From Glaciecola sp. UBA2563 (GTDB lineage: Bacteria > Pseudomonadota > Gammaproteobacteria > Enterobacterales > Alteromonadaceae), in contig DDLV01000153.1 in the NCBI GenBank assembly GCA_002340325.1, forward strand, positions 23,894 to 72,781: 48,888 bases of DNA. The letters are read 5' to 3'. The first letter of the stretch is position 1, and each line of letters begins with the position of its first letter. A program made the translations under genes and the position numbers. Shown here piece after piece: positions 9,283-18,757 of this stretch. The notes beneath the pieces were generated by a model that was given only the letters and a program-made list of their open reading frames with translations, searched no databases and was not told where the DNA came from.

Positions 9283-10179
9283 GTGGATGCGGTCAATAAA
9301 ATCAAAAAAAAATCGATATCAAACGTTTGTGAAATGCGCAAACTGAACGCAATGACGGTAGACGTGGAAGATTTTTTCCAAGTATCTGCGTTTGAAGACG
9401 TAATACCCAGAGATAACTGGGACAACATTTCATTGCGTGTAGAAGATAATACAAATCGCCTGATTGATGTATTTGATCAAAAAAATGTGAAAGCTACATT
9501 TTTTACGCTTGGATGGGTGGCAGAAAAATGCCCAAATCTCATAAAGAGAATTGTCGAAGAAGGCCATGAACTTGCTAGCCACGGATATGGTCATCTGCGC
9601 AACACGCTTATGACCGACCAAGAGGTCTTTGAAGATATTCGAGTGAGCAAAGACATTCTAGAGCAGATAAGCGGCGTCGAAGTTAGAGGTTACAGAGCGC
9701 CGAGTTTTAGTATTAATGACACTAACGAGTTCGTGTTCGAATACTTAGTAGAATTGGGTTTTACATATAGTTCTAGCACTTATCCAATTTCTCATGACCT
9801 GTATGGTGTGCCAAGCTGGCCGAGGCATGCGCACATGCGAAGAGAAGGTATAGTTGAAATCCCAATTCCCACATTGAAATCACAAAATGGTAAAAATAAA
9901 GGGATTGGCGGTGGCGGCTATTTCAGACTTTATCCGTATTGGCTCTCAAAAAGACGGATTGATGCTTATCTGAGAGAGAACGATGCGCCATATAGTTTTT
10001 ATTTTCACCCATGGGAAATTGATACACAACAACCAAGAGTCGACAACGCGCCGTTTAAGTCAAAATTGCGTCATTATGTAAATTTACATGCAATGGAAGG
10101 GAAGCTGTTAAAGCTCTTAGACGACTTTAGTTGGTCTACGATGAGCGATGTGTATAAGCACGACATTGACCGTACCTAA
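9283..10179 (+). CDS. XrtA-associated polysaccharide deacetylase
   Basis: A 298-residue NodB-type carbohydrate esterase with a C-terminal DUF3473-like part (TIGR03006 style). The motif MTVDVEDFFQVSAFED carries the catalytic/metal Asp (VDVED, residues 26-30), and metal-binding His100 and His104 lie in ASHGYGH. RGYRAPSFS and FYFHPWEID are the later conserved blocks. It probably removes acetyl groups from N-acetyl sugars of the EPS. No signal peptide is visible. The GTG start at 9283 is supported by AAGGA 8 bases upstream; an ATG at 9334 is the alternative. Exosortase starts 12 bases downstream. Confidence 0.92.
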   Translation: MDAVNKIKKKSISNVCEMRKLNAMTVDVEDFFQVSAFEDVIPRDNWDNISLRVEDNTNRLIDVFDQKNVKATFFTLGWVAEKCPNLIKRIVEEGHELASHGYGHLRNTLMTDQEVFEDIRVSKDILEQISGVEVRGYRAPSFSINDTNEFVFEYLVELGFTYSSSTYPISHDLYGVPSWPRHAHMRREGIVEIPIPTLKSQNGKNKGIGGGGYFRLYPYWLSKRRIDAYLRENDAPYSFYFHPWEIDTQQPRVDNAPFKSKLRHYVNLHAMEGKLLKLLDDFSWSTMSDVYKHDIDRT

Positions 10180-10191
10180 CGGGCTTGCTTC

Positions 10192-11730
10192 ATGGTAGGC
10201 GTGACTGCGGCTCGACAGTCTGGTTCGTACCATTTCCATGTCATCACATCCGCGGCAGTGATCGCACTGCTCTTTGTCGCATTAGTTAATCAACCCTTTA
10301 TTAACGCAGTTAAAATATGGTTAGGCAATGAAATCTACAATCATTGTCTTCTCGTCATTCCGGCTGCAGTTTTTCTGATATGGGAACGGCGCAAGCTGTT
10401 TATTGAACTGCCGTTCAGAACAACTTGGTTAGCGGTCCCAGTTATTGCCTCACAGATACTGCTATATACCCTTGGCACTGCAGCGGACATACAGTTGTTT
10501 CAACATATTGCACTGTTTTCTTTAATTCCAACTTTGCTGTGGTTTTTTATAGGTAACGCGATTTCATCTAAGCTTAAGTTTCCGCTGTTGTTTTTTGTGT
10601 TTGCAGTACCAGTGGGCGAGGAACTGATCCCATTTTTACAAGAGATCACAGCTGACCTGTCGGTAATCTTGCTGAAATGGTCTGGTATTCCTATTTTTCG
10701 TTCTGGGCTGTTTATACAAATACCACAGGGTAGTTTTCTCATTGCAGAAGCTTGTTCAGGTGTGAGTTTTTTAATTGCATCCGTTGTCCTTGGCAGTTTA
10801 TACGCCTATATGTTTCTTCAACGCATGACATATCGATTATTTTTCTGCGCATTGTCACTGGTTTTTCCAATCATAGCTAATGCCTTTAGGGTTTACGGCA
10901 TCATAATGATAGGGTATCGGTCTGACATGGAGCATGCGGTAGGAGCTGACCATCTGATTTATGGTTGGTTTTTCTTTGCTTTTGTATTGGTATGCTTGTT
11001 TGTGCTGGGTGAAGTAGTAAAACGATACGAGAAAAACCGTCACGGACAAAAAAATACTGACGTAAATGTGCTTCGAAGGGAAGCAGACACTGAAGTAGAG
11101 TCGCTTAGTTATACACCTTCAATATCAGCTATGGGTATGGTTGTAGTGTTGTTTAGTTTGGCGTTACTGCAAGATTATAGAATGCAAAATGTTGTCGTGA
11201 GTAATGAAGTAGATAGCGATATCATAATTGAGTTTGAGAAGGCGGATGTTACTTCTCGCGTGCCGTGGAATCCAATTTTCGAAGGTGCAGATAAAAAAGT
11301 TAAGCACCAATATATAGACCAAAATCAGATATCCTTCAGTTTATTCTATGCGTTATATGCGCATGGAGAAGGAGAAGTCGTATCGTCGCTAAATAGACTT
11401 TACGATCAAGCGAATTGGACATTGGTGTCACGAGAACCTTTTGTACTTGATGAATTTAAAGTCATTAAGGAATTTGCCGCATCTTCAATTGGAACGCAAA
11501 AATTATTGTATTACTGGTACCTTGTAGACCGGGAAATTGTGACAACACGCCGGGAAGTCAAATTGAGACAAGCGATATCTAAGCTAAAAGGAAAAAAAAG
11601 TTCCACAGGTATTGTCGCAGTGGCAATAGATAAAGAGTCACAAATTCAATCAAATAATCTTTCCTCACTTTTTGAACCCTCTCTTTTGCATGTTATAAAC
11701 AGTTCGAGTGAGCTGTTTAACCCAAACTAA
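10192..11730 (+). CDS. xrtA: Exosortase A with C-terminal EpsI domain
   Basis: A 512-residue membrane protein with an N-terminal exosortase domain of about eight helices (residues 20-275) and a C-terminal EpsI-like region (about 310-512) that starts with one more membrane helix. The transpeptidase triad is visible: Cys188 in AEACSGVSFL, Arg233 in NAFRVYG and His254 in GADHLIYGWF. Exosortases recognise PEP-CTERM sorting signals, cut them and attach the protein to another envelope molecule, probably EPS. It lies between the deacetylase and an unknown protein in the assembly operon. No substrate with a PEP-CTERM tail is encoded in the window, so targets must lie elsewhere. The ATG has only a weak ribosome-binding site. 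Confidence 0.93.
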   Translation: MVGVTAARQSGSYHFHVITSAAVIALLFVALVNQPFINAVKIWLGNEIYNHCLLVIPAAVFLIWERRKLFIELPFRTTWLAVPVIASQILLYTLGTAADIQLFQHIALFSLIPTLLWFFIGNAISSKLKFPLLFFVFAVPVGEELIPFLQEITADLSVILLKWSGIPIFRSGLFIQIPQGSFLIAEACSGVSFLIASVVLGSLYAYMFLQRMTYRLFFCALSLVFPIIANAFRVYGIIMIGYRSDMEHAVGADHLIYGWFFFAFVLVCLFVLGEVVKRYEKNRHGQKNTDVNVLRREADTEVESLSYTPSISAMGMVVVLFSLALLQDYRMQNVVVSNEVDSDIIIEFEKADVTSRVPWNPIFEGADKKVKHQYIDQNQISFSLFYALYAHGEGEVVSSLNRLYDQANWTLVSREPFVLDEFKVIKEFAASSIGTQKLLYYWYLVDREIVTTRREVKLRQAISKLKGKKSSTGIVAVAIDKESQIQSNNLSSLFEPSLLHVINSSSELFNPN

Positions 11731-11820
11731 CGACTAAAAACCACATAATTAAGTTACTGTGATAGAGCTCTTCGATGTAAAATCGAGCATATGTGTATAT
11801 TTTGAATATGGAGTAATTAG

Positions 11821-13344
11821 ATGATTGATATGCCCGAAATATCATACTTTGAAGAACAGGCAAACGAGTATAAAGCGCCGGTCACGGAGGGTATTCTATC
11901 TGCCAATTCAAATTCTTTATATGTCAACGATATTTCGTCCAACGATGTTGTGATGACGTTGATACCGAATCCGACTGACGATAAAGCAAAAAAGATCGCC
12001 CTAAGGACAAGCACTGATACCACGGTAACTTTTGATGCTGCGGGCTATCAGGTGAAAACGAGTAACGTTGCGGTTGACGTAGGAAGCAGCGCCGCACAAA
12101 AGAATACTCAATCGGCGAGTATTAATCGCAACAAAAAACAAAATGCACCTTCAGAAAATCCTGTATACATAAGTGACCTCAGAAAAAACGGAGAACCTTC
12201 AACACCTCTTAAGCCGAATATACCAAAAGGAATTCAACATTATTTTGATGTTCGGTATTTGGGGGCAATGAGGGTCATCGCACAAGGCGATTCAAATTCA
12301 AATTGGGCAGGGGGAAGGTTAGCCTATAATCCCACAAACAACAGCCTGTTTATGGTGGGACATAACCACCACGATGCGATTGCTGAATTTAAGGTGCCTG
12401 ACAAGTTATCTCTGGCGACAAACATTTTGGATATTCCAAAAGCAGAGGTATTGCAAAATTACGTCACTATTTTAGATAAAAAGCAAGAAGGCGCAGAAAC
12501 AGACACCATCAATGGAATGCTGTATGCAGATAATAAATTGCTTGTCAGTTCGGAAATTTACTACGATGCGCCAGGAGAAAATAAGGATAACTTGCAAATC
12601 TTTGATAATGCACATGACCTTGCGAACAGTCAGTACCGCGGATTTTTTCAATTACAAGGTAAAGCGCTAGCAGCAGGTTATATGGGTCAGATACCTGAGC
12701 GTTTCCAGCAAAAATTTGGCACGACACATTTCACCGGATGGTCATCTGTAAACGCAATTACATCAAGATCATCACAAGGCCCTAGCCTGTTTGGATTTGA
12801 TCTTCAGAATGTTATTAATGCCGATTTGAAAAAGAACAGAATGATTAGAACAACGCCAAATATGTACTATGAGCTCAGTTCAGGAAAAGAGTTGGTTGAA
12901 GGAGGGGCCAAAGAAGATATCATCATTTCACCACTTTGGGGTCCTTTATCGAGTGCGGTTTACGGGTTCTTTGTACCGAATTCAGATTTCTTCATGGTTG
13001 TAGGAAGTCATGCTGGCTTGCACAGCAGTATTGGTTACAAAATCGTGCAAAATGACGGGAATCTCTGTGGCGGTTATTGTCCATATGATGTCGAGGATCA
13101 ATACAACTATTTTTGGCTTTATCGCGTTTCTGACATCTTGAAATCCAGACGTCCATGGAAAGTGAAACCATTGGGTTTTGGTAAATGGCGTCATCCATTT
13201 GACAAAGAGGGAGAATATCCTGTAGTTGGCGCTGCTTTTGACGATAACAATAATAGACTATTTATCGCCCTCGAATTTGCAGCTAAAAACGGCGAATTGG
13301 ATTTTTCTCCATTAGTCATTGCTTATGAGATTACATCACGTTAG
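11821..13344 (+). CDS. Unrecognised 507-residue protein in XrtA operon, possible beta-propeller
   Basis: I do not recognise this family. The first 150 or so residues are polar and low in complexity; the rest (about 150-507) is beta-rich, with repeated blocks such as GGRLAYNPTNNSLFMVGH, GMLYADNKLLVSSEIYYD and VVGAAFDDNNNRLFIALE that look like propeller blades. A conserved-looking core reads MVVGSHAGLHSSIGYKI followed by CGGYCPYDVEDQYNYFWLY, which contains the only two Cys. No signal peptide or membrane helix is visible, so secretion would need another route. It lies 90 bases after exosortase and 107 before the polymerase gene on the same strand, so it probably acts on or with the EPS. A glycan-binding or glycan-cleaving role is a guess. 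Confidence 0.75.
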   Translation: MIDMPEISYFEEQANEYKAPVTEGILSANSNSLYVNDISSNDVVMTLIPNPTDDKAKKIALRTSTDTTVTFDAAGYQVKTSNVAVDVGSSAAQKNTQSASINRNKKQNAPSENPVYISDLRKNGEPSTPLKPNIPKGIQHYFDVRYLGAMRVIAQGDSNSNWAGGRLAYNPTNNSLFMVGHNHHDAIAEFKVPDKLSLATNILDIPKAEVLQNYVTILDKKQEGAETDTINGMLYADNKLLVSSEIYYDAPGENKDNLQIFDNAHDLANSQYRGFFQLQGKALAAGYMGQIPERFQQKFGTTHFTGWSSVNAITSRSSQGPSLFGFDLQNVINADLKKNRMIRTTPNMYYELSSGKELVEGGAKEDIIISPLWGPLSSAVYGFFVPNSDFFMVVGSHAGLHSSIGYKIVQNDGNLCGGYCPYDVEDQYNYFWLYRVSDILKSRRPWKVKPLGFGKWRHPFDKEGEYPVVGAAFDDNNNRLFIALEFAAKNGELDFSPLVIAYEITSR

Positions 13345-13451
13345 TTATCACTCTAGTAAAGGTCGATGAACATTTTAGTACCAACGATAAAGCGGGCGAA
13401 AATTTTAAAAGACGCTGATTATGTCCTTACTCCTGCAAGGTAAAGCGAGTC

Positions 13452-14795
13452 ATGTTAAGCCTCCTTTTATTCTATAGCTTTCAATTTATCAGTATCTTTT
13501 TAGGCGTTTTCAAGAACCCTGTCTTTTTGATAGCGGGTTACTTTACTGTGTACTTTTTGTACCACGACTCGCGCTGGTGGTTCACCAGTGCCGCCTCGTT
13601 CAGCTATTCTTTTGTCTTTTCAGTTGCCATATTGGCTTTTGCGTTTCTGACGAAGAAGTCCGAAGAATCTGTCTTTAAGCATGGGCCAGTAATTTTGATG
13701 ATTTTGCTTGGTATTCTTTACCTAATGACGAATCTTTGGGCAATTGCGCCTGAACTCCACGCCGAAAGCACAGACGATTTTATAAAACTCATCTTGATTT
13801 CAATAGCTTCTATATTTTTGGTCAAGAACAAGCGAGATTTTGACATTGTGGTTTGGGCGTATGTTATTGGCTGCACCTACATTGGATACTATATCCAGTT
13901 GTTTGGAAGATCAGATGGAAGAGTTTACGGTGTGGGTATGGTTGATTCTCCTGATATCAACGACTTAGCAGCATTGCTTACTATAGGTGCATACTTCAGT
14001 CTGTATTTGTTTTGGAAAAGTAAGTTGGCGATAAAGCCGATCGTGGTTGTTTGCGGAGCACTTATATTAAACGGAATTGTGCTTATAAACAGCAGAGGCG
14101 CTTTTTTGGCTATCCTTGTCGGTGGCCTTTGGTTTGTATTTCAGATGTTCAAATCTAACGTCAATATATCGAAGAAAAATCTAAAGCTTGCTGGGCTATG
14201 TTTCGTTGGTTTAATCGGCTTGGCTATAGTGATTGATCAGTCTGCAATTAATAGGTTTTTATCGATCAAAACGCAGTCACAGTTAACGACTGAAGTTGAA
14301 ACTGGCTCAACAAGGGTCTTTTTTTGGAAGGCCTCTATTCAAATGTCCACGGATTATCCAATGGGTGCGGGTTCAAATGGTTTTCTAACGCTATCGCCCT
14401 ATTACATTCCTGAAAATGTTGCTACTGGCGAGTCAAGAAATAGAGCTGTTCATTCATCGTGGTTCCAGGCGTTAACCGAGGTTGGATACCTAGGGTTAGG
14501 GATCTTCATATTGATGATAATGTGGAGCTTCTCATATCTTAAAAAACTAAAAAAACGTCTGACTGATAGTACGTTAACCAATCAATTTGTACTTGTTGTT
14601 TGCGTCGAATCGGCCCTGATTGCCTACTTGACGGCAATCACATTTATCGACAGGTTTAGAGCGGTAGTGTTGTACATCTTAATAGCAATGGTTGTAATGT
14701 TATTCAGAGTCATAATGTTTGACAAAGAATCAAACTCAATATCCGAGCAGAAATCAGAAGCGTCTATTAAACCAAGAAGAAGGGCTATTCAATAG
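13452..14795 (+). CDS. O-antigen ligase/polymerase-like membrane protein (Wzy_C family)
   Basis: A 447-residue integral membrane protein with about ten to twelve helices and one large periplasmic loop (about residues 270-345) containing SKTRV-like GSTRVFFWKAS and the AVHSSWFQALTEVGYLGLG stretch typical of Wzy_C polymerases and ligases. The N-terminal layout resembles the exosortase A-associated O-glycosylation ligase-like family (TIGR03097), which would make it a polymerase or a ligase of the EPS. AAGG lies 11 bases before the ATG. It is the last gene of the right-running block, convergent with the next glycosyltransferase. Polymerase and ligase cannot be told apart from sequence alone. Confidence 0.8.
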   Translation: MLSLLLFYSFQFISIFLGVFKNPVFLIAGYFTVYFLYHDSRWWFTSAASFSYSFVFSVAILAFAFLTKKSEESVFKHGPVILMILLGILYLMTNLWAIAPELHAESTDDFIKLILISIASIFLVKNKRDFDIVVWAYVIGCTYIGYYIQLFGRSDGRVYGVGMVDSPDINDLAALLTIGAYFSLYLFWKSKLAIKPIVVVCGALILNGIVLINSRGAFLAILVGGLWFVFQMFKSNVNISKKNLKLAGLCFVGLIGLAIVIDQSAINRFLSIKTQSQLTTEVETGSTRVFFWKASIQMSTDYPMGAGSNGFLTLSPYYIPENVATGESRNRAVHSSWFQALTEVGYLGLGIFILMIMWSFSYLKKLKKRLTDSTLTNQFVLVVCVESALIAYLTAITFIDRFRAVVLYILIAMVVMLFRVIMFDKESNSISEQKSEASIKPRRRAIQ

Positions 14796-14864
14796 CTAAT
14801 AGACATGGTGGTGGTGAAACCTCAATCTCACATCTCGTTGTGTACTGTTTATTACAGCAAATGC

Positions 14865-16070
14865 TTAGTCATTCGTTTTATTGATCAAGGCATTTTCTAG
14901 CGGTTTTAATTTTGTTGCCCAACTGAAAGAGTGCCTAACGGAATCGTAAGCACGTTCTGCTTTTACTGATGCGTTATCAGTGTCCTTAACTGCATTTATA
15001 CAAGCAATCGCAAATTGAAAAACATCGTCTTCAATATACATTGTGGATGAATTTGCAAAATCAATGCCTTCGGCACCCATAGGCGTTGTTACTATCGGTA
15101 ATTTACACGCTGACGCTTGCAACACTTTATTTTGGACACCTCGCGCTAGTTGGAAAGGTGCAATAAACGCCCAAGCTTGATGAAAGTAGGGCAAAATATC
15201 ATCAACAAATCCTGTTACGTGAATATCGTTTTGTTTAGCAAGATCAGTAATCAGTGCAGTTGGATTCATTCCTGCAATGACCAGCTGCGCATCTGGAATT
15301 TCTGTTTTAATTTGCCTCCAACACTTTTCATAAAACCACAAAACCGCATCAATATTGGGCTTATAGTCCATTACACCGGCGAAAAGAAATGTAGGCGATA
15401 ACGCTTTAAGTTCGTCAGTGGCCGGGTAAAAAGCATCAAAGTCCATTCCATTGTTGAGTTTTTCAACAGGCTTTGATTTGCTCACGTTATCTTCGAATAA
15501 CGTGATTTCTGCTTCCGCAATCAAAAAACACGTATCAAATTCTCTGTTGGTTGCAATTTCAAGCTCTTTAATCTTGTTAGATTCTCTGTTGTAAATCCAT
15601 TTCATCACGCCATTACTCTTTTCTGAGTATTGTCGCCATTTATCTGAATCTACGTCCATAAAGTCCATGAGAAGTCTGCAATTATCTCGTTTAAATTGGC
15701 GGTTATGCAGTACATAAGGGGCAAGGCTTGAAGCGCATACTAATAGTGTAAATGATTCATGGGTTATTGAATCCAGCGCTAATCTTTTTTTCAGGTGATG
15801 AGAATAAAATTCTCCAACACTTAGTGCCTGTCCTTTGATTAATGCAGCAAGTAATCTAATAGGACGAGACGGCATAGTAAACAGTTCAACGTCAACACCG
15901 AGACTTTGAGAGAGTTTTATTGCATGTTCGTCATCTCTTTTATCATGCCGTAAACTGTATACAACTACTTTGTGCCCGGCGTCGACTAGGTGCTTGACTT
16001 GATAATATGTTCGTAGTTTTTCGCCTTTGTTTGGCGGGTAGGGAATGCGCTGTGAGACAACTATAATCAT
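14865..16070 (-). CDS. Glycosyltransferase, PEP-CTERM/EpsH1-associated type
   Basis: A 401-residue GT-B fold glycosyltransferase. The N-terminus (SQRIPYPPNKGEKLRTYYQVKHL) closely follows the XrtA-associated sugar transferase family TIGR03087. The C-terminal half has FLFAGVMDYKPNIDAVLWF and the sugar-nucleotide region GVQNKVLQASACKLPIVTTPMGAEGI. It probably adds a sugar to the lipid-linked EPS repeat on the cytoplasmic face. It is convergent with the Wzy-like gene and separated by 98 bases from the upstream flippase gene, so it closes the left-running sugar-assembly operon. Confidence 0.85.
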   Translation of the reverse strand: MIIVVSQRIPYPPNKGEKLRTYYQVKHLVDAGHKVVVYSLRHDKRDDEHAIKLSQSLGVDVELFTMPSRPIRLLAALIKGQALSVGEFYSHHLKKRLALDSITHESFTLLVCASSLAPYVLHNRQFKRDNCRLLMDFMDVDSDKWRQYSEKSNGVMKWIYNRESNKIKELEIATNREFDTCFLIAEAEITLFEDNVSKSKPVEKLNNGMDFDAFYPATDELKALSPTFLFAGVMDYKPNIDAVLWFYEKCWRQIKTEIPDAQLVIAGMNPTALITDLAKQNDIHVTGFVDDILPYFHQAWAFIAPFQLARGVQNKVLQASACKLPIVTTPMGAEGIDFANSSTMYIEDDVFQFAIACINAVKDTDNASVKAERAYDSVRHSFSWATKLKPLENALINKTND

Positions 16071-16168
16071 TTGCGGTAAGAGTCATTCTTTTTTATTGAA
16101 TACTAGGTTATTCAGACCTCAGTCACAAATACTGAAGATGACCAAGGCTTGTTTTGATGAAGGTATTA

Positions 16169-17626
16169 TCAATTCAGCTTAGCTGCAACACTTTTAAAGT
16201 TTTTGACAAGTATCGTGAGTATATAATTTCCTAACTCTGTTCGTTTGCATAACACCATTACCAACATCATAAAAATTGCGTACACCATACAAAGCAAAAG
16301 ACCATTCACGACTAAGTGAAAAAATGAATTGTTCACAATAATCAGGTCTTTTATGAAAGGAGAAACAATAAAAAAGAACAGAAGCGGTATGCTTGAAACT
16401 ATAACAAATCGAGTCGGCGAGCCGAGATGTTTAATATATAGATGAAAGATGAAGACAAGCAAAACGATAGTGTGTGAGAAAACAGATACAATTGCGATAT
16501 CCACGTACGTTAGATCCTCAATGCTGAGATAACAAATCACCGCAACTATCAGACTAATTAAATCGATATAGAACAGGTATTTGACATCGTCATAGACGTA
16601 CACAAGGTTCATCACAATGGATTGAGGACATCGAATAAACAGAATCAGTGACGAAATGGCAAATATCTCCTGATACTCAGTCCAGTTTTTTCCCAATATC
16701 ACAAATACGATTTCATAGGAATATAGATAAAATACCGTCGCAATTGGCGTCATGCAGGCAAGGGTGATAAATACGGCAGTATCAACCCTAATTTTGAGCG
16801 CTTCTTTAGCATGCTTGAATTCTCTAAATGTGTGGACTAAGGGTTCGGTCATCGGATAGAGAATGCTGAAGGATGGCAACTGAGATATAAACTTCATGTT
16901 GTTGTATGCCCCCAACGCTGCCTTACCCACAATGATACCTGTGAGGAAAGTGTCAAGTTGATTGCGAAAGTAGCCTACGAGTTTTTGACAAAGGATCCAA
17001 ATTGAAAAGTTGAGCTGTTTTCTTATCCTTGATCTGTCCAATCTGGGGAGATACTTAAAGATTACATAACTTCCAACGACACTAATCACGGATGTTGTGG
17101 CGTGTCCAATAACAAGGGCCCAATGGTTTTTGAGAAGTACTGCAAAGGAGACGGTGACCAAAATACTGGTGAACTTGGTGGTAAGCCCAAGGTAGAAAAT
17201 GCGTTCATATTTATATTCGCGCGTCATCAATACGAGCGCTGGGTTTTTAAAGCAGTTCAGTATGTCAAATAGACACAGTAGGATAATCACCGATACAATT
17301 TCTGGTGACTCAAATAGCTTCGCAATAAAAGGACTAAGAAAGCATACCGTCACATATATTGGAACCTTGATCATGAGATTTAGCGTAAACGCGCCATTTA
17401 TGTCGGCGTTATCAATCTTTTCCCTTGACTCGAGGTAGCTGTTTTCGCCCATGTCAGTGACTTCTTGAAAGAATAGAATGATAAGAAATGACATTACGAC
17501 GATGCCAAAATCTTCGGGCATGAGGATCCGCGCAAGTATAAGCGTGCTTAAAAGGCCAGCCACTCGTTCAATGAGACCTTGCAGCCCCATTAAGGACGAA
17601 GACTTTAAAAGCTTTGACGCGGCCAT
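16169..17626 (-). CDS. Lipopolysaccharide/EPS repeat-unit flippase (Wzx-like)
   Basis: A 485-residue membrane protein of the MOP superfamily (Polysacc_synt/WzxC type). It begins with LMGLQGLIERVAGLLSTLILARILMPEDFG, the family's standard opening, and has about twelve to fourteen hydrophobic helices spread over the full length. It should flip the undecaprenyl-linked repeat unit across the inner membrane for Wzy-type polymerisation. It is flanked by glycosyltransferase genes on the same strand, 44 bases after the upstream GT4 gene. Confidence 0.88.
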   Translation of the reverse strand: MAASKLLKSSSLMGLQGLIERVAGLLSTLILARILMPEDFGIVVMSFLIILFFQEVTDMGENSYLESREKIDNADINGAFTLNLMIKVPIYVTVCFLSPFIAKLFESPEIVSVIILLCLFDILNCFKNPALVLMTREYKYERIFYLGLTTKFTSILVTVSFAVLLKNHWALVIGHATTSVISVVGSYVIFKYLPRLDRSRIRKQLNFSIWILCQKLVGYFRNQLDTFLTGIIVGKAALGAYNNMKFISQLPSFSILYPMTEPLVHTFREFKHAKEALKIRVDTAVFITLACMTPIATVFYLYSYEIVFVILGKNWTEYQEIFAISSLILFIRCPQSIVMNLVYVYDDVKYLFYIDLISLIVAVICYLSIEDLTYVDIAIVSVFSHTIVLLVFIFHLYIKHLGSPTRFVIVSSIPLLFFFIVSPFIKDLIIVNNSFFHLVVNGLLLCMVYAIFMMLVMVLCKRTELGNYILTILVKNFKSVAAKLN

Positions 17627-17670
17627 TTAATCACCTATTAACTTTGTGCGAGCGCTGTGTGTTTTCAACT

Positions 17671-18756
17671 TTATAATGGCCCCGAATTATACACGCGCTT
17701 ATAGTTATCTATAAGCTTGTTTATGCAATATTTGCTTTTAAATAATGCTGCGCTGGCCGCGCCATACTTTTCCAACAAGTCTTTATCTGAGATGATATCG
17801 AGCATGGCTTTATAGAACGCGTTTTCGTCGTCATTATCGACAACGATACCGTTTATGCCATGCTCAATAATTTCTGGATTGCCGCCAGCATTTGTCACGA
17901 TACAGGGTTTACCAAGTGACATGGCTTCAAGTAATGTCATTGAAGTACCTTCGGATAAGGATGACAACAAAAATACATCCATATTCACCATGAATGCTGT
18001 TGGGTCAGTCTTATAGCCAGTAAATATGACGCTATCCGTTATATTTAGTTGTTGAACGAGACTTTCTAATGTATTTCGCATGTCGCCATCTCCAACAATA
18101 ATCAATTCAGCATCTGCGCCCTCATTTATTACTCGTGCAAATGCTTTAATCATCATCGATTGATTTTTTATTGGATCTAATCTAGCAACAGTGCCAAACT
18201 TGAATGTCTGGTTGGTTGCAGTATTTCTATTTTGGTCAGTGGCCTTGAGTGGTGCGATTCCGTTGTAAATGACCTCAATACGGCGATGAGGTATGTTCTC
18301 ATATGTGACTAATGCTTGTTTGGTCGCTTTTGAAATCGCTGTGCACGATGACGTCGCTTTCATTAAAAAGAAGTTTGCTAGTTTTCGTTTTGTAGTGCCA
18401 GAGTCAGGGTAGAATCGTCCGTGCTCTGTAAATATAACTTTTGCCTTAGTGAATATAGCTGCTAACGTTCCGTAGACCCACGGTGAGTATTGATGACAAT
18501 GCACAATATCGATATCACACGCGCGAATATACTCTCGAATTTTTCCAACTAATCGCCAGTCAAAGCCCGATTTACGCGCATAACTCTGAATAGCAATTCC
18601 ATTTTCTTGTAGCTGCTTTCCCCATGGGCCAATTTGATCCTCAATACAGAAAATTGACATGTTGAACTCGTCGCCATGCATACCGTCAATGATATTCTTT
18701 ATTACCATTTCGGCGCCGCCGATTCTCATGTCGTATGTGATATGCAATATATTCAT
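17671..18756 (-). CDS. GT4 glycosyltransferase
   Basis: A 361-residue GT-B glycosyltransferase. Residues 1-20 (MNILHITYDMRIGGAEMVIK) are the typical acceptor-domain start with the GGAE loop. The donor domain has FGTVARLDPIKNQ, ELIIVGDGDMRNTLE and the E-x7-E signature in SEGTSMTLLEAMSLGKP. It adds one sugar of the EPS repeat; the sugar cannot be read from the sequence. One base separates it from the upstream amidotransferase gene, so the pair is very likely co-transcribed and coupled. Confidence 0.9.
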   Translation of the reverse strand: MNILHITYDMRIGGAEMVIKNIIDGMHGDEFNMSIFCIEDQIGPWGKQLQENGIAIQSYARKSGFDWRLVGKIREYIRACDIDIVHCHQYSPWVYGTLAAIFTKAKVIFTEHGRFYPDSGTTKRKLANFFLMKATSSCTAISKATKQALVTYENIPHRRIEVIYNGIAPLKATDQNRNTATNQTFKFGTVARLDPIKNQSMMIKAFARVINEGADAELIIVGDGDMRNTLESLVQQLNITDSVIFTGYKTDPTAFMVNMDVFLLSSLSEGTSMTLLEAMSLGKPCIVTNAGGNPEIIEHGINGIVVDNDDENAFYKAMLDIISDKDLLEKYGAASAALFKSKYCINKLIDNYKRVYNSGPL

Positions 18757-18757
18757 G

